The notes under the pieces: generated by a model
Told to the model about the DNA's origin: nothing
Databases searched by the model: none
What the model saw: the letters and a program-made list of their open reading frames with translations, nothing else
From: Firmicutes bacterium CAG:124
Lineage (GTDB): Bacteria > Bacillota > Clostridia > Oscillospirales > Oscillospiraceae
Reading direction: 5' to 3'
Assembly: GCA_000432135.1 (NCBI GenBank)
Contig: HF990543.1
Span: 1-7,288 of the forward strand
DNA: 7,288 nucleotides
Part shown: positions 5,732 to 7,288 of the stretch, piece after piece
How the letters are laid out: each line of letters starts with the position of its first letter
How positions within the stretch are numbered: the stretch's first letter is position 1
Position numbers and translations under genes: made by a program

Positions 5732-6329
5732 GCTGAAACTCCGGCAGGCCATCGTCGTCGAGGGAAAATACGACCAGAACACGCTGCGGCAGCTTGTCGA
5801 CACGGCGATCTTCACGACAAACGGCTTTACCGGCATGAAAGACCCGGCGCTTCTGCGCCTGCTGCAGAAGGCCGCACAGACGACCGGCCTTGTGATCCTG
5901 ACCGATTCGGACGGCGCGGGGTTTCTCATCCGCAACACGCTCAAAAGCGCGCTGCCGGAAACGGGCGTGCTGCACGCGTATATTCCCGATCTTCCCGGCA
6001 AGGAAAAACGAAAAGCAGCCCCCGGAAAAGAAGGGCTGCTCGGCGTGGAGGGCATGACGCCCGAAATTCTTCTCAAAGCCCTGCGCAACGCAGGCGCTGA
6101 ATTTGCAGACGGCAGTACGCCTCCGCCCGCAAGGGAGCCGATCACCAAGCAGGACCTGTTCGCCCTCGGCCTTTCCGGCGGCCCTGAAAGCGCAAAAAAG
6201 CGCGCCGCGCTTTTAAAGGCGCTCAGCCTGCCCGCGCACATGAGCGCAAACGCGCTGCTGCAGGCGCTCAACGTCCTGTTTTCCCGCGAAGAATTTTTCA
6301 CGCAGGCCCGCAGGCTTCTGGAACCGTAA
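5724..6329 (+). CDS. rnmV: RNase M5-like Toprim protein (5S rRNA maturation)
   Basis: RNase M5 removes the ends of precursor 5S rRNA in low-GC Gram-positive bacteria, using a Toprim catalytic domain. The 201-residue product shows Toprim motifs: 'VVEGKYD' with Glu13, then 'TTNGF' (31-35) and 'LTDSDGAGFLIRN' with Asp61 and Asp63. 'LHAYIPD' and 'EGLLGVEGMTPEIL' match the M5 pattern (HAFIP, GVEHA). The C-terminal third is the helical region (DUF4093-type) found in M5 proteins. Differences from the usual pattern, as I recall it, are DSDGAG in place of DPDxPG and GVEGM in place of GVEHA. The ATG overlaps the last 8 bases of holA and has AGGAGG at 5712-5717, six bases upstream, so it is co-transcribed and probably coupled. 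No convincing terminator follows. The family is fairly sure; the activity on 5S rRNA is inferred. Confidence 0.8.
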   Translation: MDKLKLRQAIVVEGKYDQNTLRQLVDTAIFTTNGFTGMKDPALLRLLQKAAQTTGLVILTDSDGAGFLIRNTLKSALPETGVLHAYIPDLPGKEKRKAAPGKEGLLGVEGMTPEILLKALRNAGAEFADGSTPPPAREPITKQDLFALGLSGGPESAKKRAALLKALSLPAHMSANALLQALNVLFSREEFFTQARRLLEP

Positions 6330-6351
6330 AAACAGCCCTCGGCTCTCGCCG

Positions 6352-6364
6352 CAATGTCACTTAG
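6352..6364 (+). repeat. Left 13-bp inverted repeat of the IS
   Basis: CAATGTCACTTAG is the exact reverse complement of 7188-7200. It lies 22 bases after the rnmV stop codon and 87 bases before the transposase ATG. The match stops sharply at both ends. Confidence 0.6.
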
Positions 6365-6448
6365 GGTGTATCTGAAAAGTCAAAAATAGCGAAACGTACA
6401 AGAAAAATACACAAATAAGTGGTAAGACAAGGGCAGAAAGAAGTGACA
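6358..6448. repeat. Subterminal repeats in the IS left end
   Basis: CACTTA (6358-6363) pairs with TAAGTG (6416-6421), and GTGTAT (6366-6371) with ATACAC (6407-6412), so 6358-6421 can fold back as an interrupted stem. A further AAGTGACA (6441-6448) just before the transposase start is the complement of TGTCACTT (6355-6362). The recurring AAGTG core may mark transposase-binding sites or self-regulation of the transposase promoter. Confidence 0.4.
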
Positions 6449-6451
6449 AAC

Positions 6452-6832
6452 ATGAAAGCCCGTCGTTATGAACTTACCGATAAGGAATGGGAGCTGGCCC
6501 GGCCGTTTATCCCGATCTCGCATACCGGGCGTCCGCAGAAGGATATTCGCGCGCATCTCAATGGCATCCTGTGGCTTGCCCGCAGTGGTGCGCGCTGGAG
6601 CGATCTTCCGGCGAGATTCGGTCCGCATCAGACTGTGTACAGCTGCTTCTGCCGCTGGCGGGACGATGGAACCTTGAAAAAGATCTTCGAGCTCTGCGCG
6701 GCCTCGAGCACTGGCGCGGAGCTGAGCATGGATTCAACGTCGATCAAAGCATCTGTGCAGGCAGGTCGTGGAATAAGAAAGCGAGCAAAACTCAGACATC
6801 AAGCAGCATCGGCAAAACACGCGGAGGTCTGA
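6452..6832 (+). CDS. IS5-family transposase, upstream frame (OrfA)
   Basis: This frame gives the N-terminal part of an IS5-type transposase: 'YELTDKEWELARPFIP', 'GRPQKDIRAHLNGILWLARSG', 'WSDLPARFGPHQTVY' and 'FCRWRDDG', the helical N-terminal region common in this family, then 'SMDSTSIKAS' with the first catalytic Asp at 6731-6733. The likely start is ATG 6452 with a weak purine stretch (AAAGAAG) upstream; a GTG at 6419 is less likely. Family resemblance ends soon after 'SVQAGR', and the frame stops at TGA 6830-6832. The DDE domain continues one frame back. I see no classic A-rich slippery heptamer in the overlap, so a plain frameshift mutation is as likely as programmed frameshifting. Confidence 0.85.
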   Translation: MKARRYELTDKEWELARPFIPISHTGRPQKDIRAHLNGILWLARSGARWSDLPARFGPHQTVYSCFCRWRDDGTLKKIFELCAASSTGAELSMDSTSIKASVQAGRGIRKRAKLRHQAASAKHAEV

Positions 6833-7191
6833 ACACGAAAATTCATGCCATCGTCGGAAAAGACCTGCGGCCTGTGGCTTTTTTGCTGTCTGCCGGAAAT
6901 GTTGACGATTGCACGGAGGCAGTTTCTCTGCTGAAGCTGCTTCCGGCCCTGAAGGACTGTGATATTCTTGCCGATAAAGCCTATGGCACAAAAGAGATTC
7001 GAACTTATCTGCACGACCAGTCCGCCCGCTATACGATCCCGCCGAAAGTAAACACAAAGCAGCCGTGGCCGTTTGATAAAGAGACGTATAAACGGCGGAA
7101 TGTAATAGAGCGTTTCTTTAATCGCCTCAAGAAATTTCGCCGTGCTGAGACACGCTATGACAAGCGTGACGACTCCTTCCTTGCTAACTAA
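6763..7191 (+). CDS. IS5-family transposase, downstream frame (OrfB, catalytic part)
   Basis: This frame holds the rest of the DDE domain: 'IGKTRGGLNTKIHAIV', 'LSAGNVDDCTEAVSLL', 'ILADKAYG' with the second catalytic Asp at 6973-6975, and 'YKRRNVIERFFNRLK', which fits the Y-(2)-R-(3)-E-(6)-K signature with the catalytic Glu at 7108-7110. 'RRAETRYDKRDDSFLA' follows. The given start is only where homology in this frame seems to begin; there is no independent start signal, so it would be expressed as a fusion with OrfA (about 246 residues in all). The end comes early: family members usually go on for some 10-20 hydrophobic residues after 'FLA'. Past the TAA the same frame reads V-T-L-V-S-H-P-G and stops again. 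Confidence 0.85.
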   Translation, partial: RSWNKKASKTQTSSSIGKTRGGLNTKIHAIVGKDLRPVAFLLSAGNVDDCTEAVSLLKLLPALKDCDILADKAYGTKEIRTYLHDQSARYTIPPKVNTKQPWPFDKETYKRRNVIERFFNRLKKFRRAETRYDKRDDSFLAN

Positions 7192-7200
7192 GTGACATTG
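7188..7200 (-). repeat. Right 13-bp inverted repeat of the IS
   Basis: CTAAGTGACATTG is the exact reverse complement of 6352-6364. The stop codon of the second transposase frame (TAA, 7189-7191) lies inside it. Confidence 0.6.
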
Positions 7201-7288
7201 GTATCGCACCCGGGATAAATATCCAGACTGGCGTTTCCAATATGCGGCGTTGCGGAACGTTCCGCAACGTTGCGTGATACCTGTTTCG
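7201..7288. other. Right flank of the IS, not assigned
   Basis: The 88 bases after the right repeat are open on the + strand from 7196 to the window end ('HWYRTRDKYPDW...') and also open on the - strand, ending at a TAG inside the right repeat. Neither translation is one I recognise, and the stretch is too short to decide. The palindrome at 7248-7269 makes the two strands look alike here. Confidence 0.3.
7248..7269. repeat. Perfect 22-bp palindrome overlapping a 12-bp palindrome
   Basis: The half-site CGTTGCGGAAC (7248-7258) is followed directly by its exact complement (7259-7269). A second palindrome, CGCAACGTTGCG (7263-7274), overlaps it, so GTTGCG or its complement occurs three times within 26 bases. 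It is not followed by a T-run within the window. A binding site for a dimeric protein, a cruciform or the end of another mobile element are all possible. Confidence 0.7.

Larger units (their letters stand above)
6352..7200 (+). mobile_element. IS5-family insertion sequence, possibly defective
   Basis: An 849-base segment carries an IS5-type transposase in two frames and is bounded by a perfect 13-bp inverted repeat, CAATGTCACTTAG at 6352-6364 and its complement at 7188-7200. The size is right for this family. The upstream part is A-rich and unlike the neighbouring genes. I see no target-site duplication longer than one base, and the transposase ends early, inside the right repeat. An alternative left end is GGTGTATCTGAAAAGTC (from 6365), which resembles many IS5-type ends, but its complement is not found on the right; in that case the element has lost its right end. 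Borders are therefore provisional. Confidence 0.6.

Noticed and set aside
4661..6301. A 546-codon open frame on the - strand
   Set aside because: It is opposite holA and rnmV, both well supported; no recognisable protein pattern was seen in it.
6330..6352. CGGC-TCTC-GCCG after rnmV as a terminator
   Set aside because: The stem is only 4 bp and no T-run follows on the + strand.
7254..7263. GGAACGTTCC as a LexA (SOS) box or parS site
   Set aside because: The Gram-positive LexA site has GAAC and GTTC separated by four bases, here there are none; it also lacks the parS core CACGTG.

Overview
The window looks like chromosomal DNA from a GC-rich member of class Clostridia, probably an Oscillospiraceae/Ruminococcaceae-type gut Firmicute. 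The basis is gene content and order (YfmH-type M16 peptidase followed by lgt; comEC, holA and an RNase M5-type Toprim protein in tandem), strong Gram-positive Shine-Dalgarno sequences (AGGAGG, AAAGGAG, AAGGAGA) and GC-rich codon use. All genes I support lie on the + strand. The organism is inferred from content, not from a marker gene.

Layout. 1-505 is the 3' end of a YfmH-like M16-family gene. 506-870 is a long, visibly more A+T-rich non-coding stretch that is dense in inverted repeats; it holds a possible promoter with a dyad over its -10 and a perfect hairpin, and leads into lgt (871-1740), the first enzyme of lipoprotein maturation. A short intergenic region with an extended -10 promoter precedes a small unrecognised protein with a helical N-terminal half and an acidic Pro/Ala/Glu-rich tail (1858-2319), followed by a strong intrinsic terminator (2329-2363). 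The T-tract of that terminator runs almost straight into the ribosome-binding site of comEC.

comEC (2387-4671) codes for the DNA-uptake channel and its metallo-beta-lactamase domain, but it is split into two frames. The break lies at or just after a run of eight G at 3157-3164; one more G (or two fewer) would restore a protein of about 760 residues. The broken 5' half ends in an ATGA stop/start overlap with the 3' half. holA (DNA polymerase III delta) starts 4 nt after the comEC stop, and an RNase M5-like Toprim gene overlaps the end of holA by 8 nt, so comEC-holA-rnmV reads as one transcription unit.

From about 6352 to 7200 lies an IS5-family insertion sequence with a DDE transposase in two frames. 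It is bracketed by a perfect 13-bp inverted repeat whose core (CACTT/AAGTG) recurs inside the left end. The last 88 bases hold a perfect 22-bp palindrome overlapping a second 12-bp palindrome, in sequence I cannot assign.

I see no convincing wholly new system. The items most worth a second look are the poly-G comEC break, the structured leader of lgt, the terminator-RBS junction in front of comEC, the ends of the IS, and the terminal palindrome.
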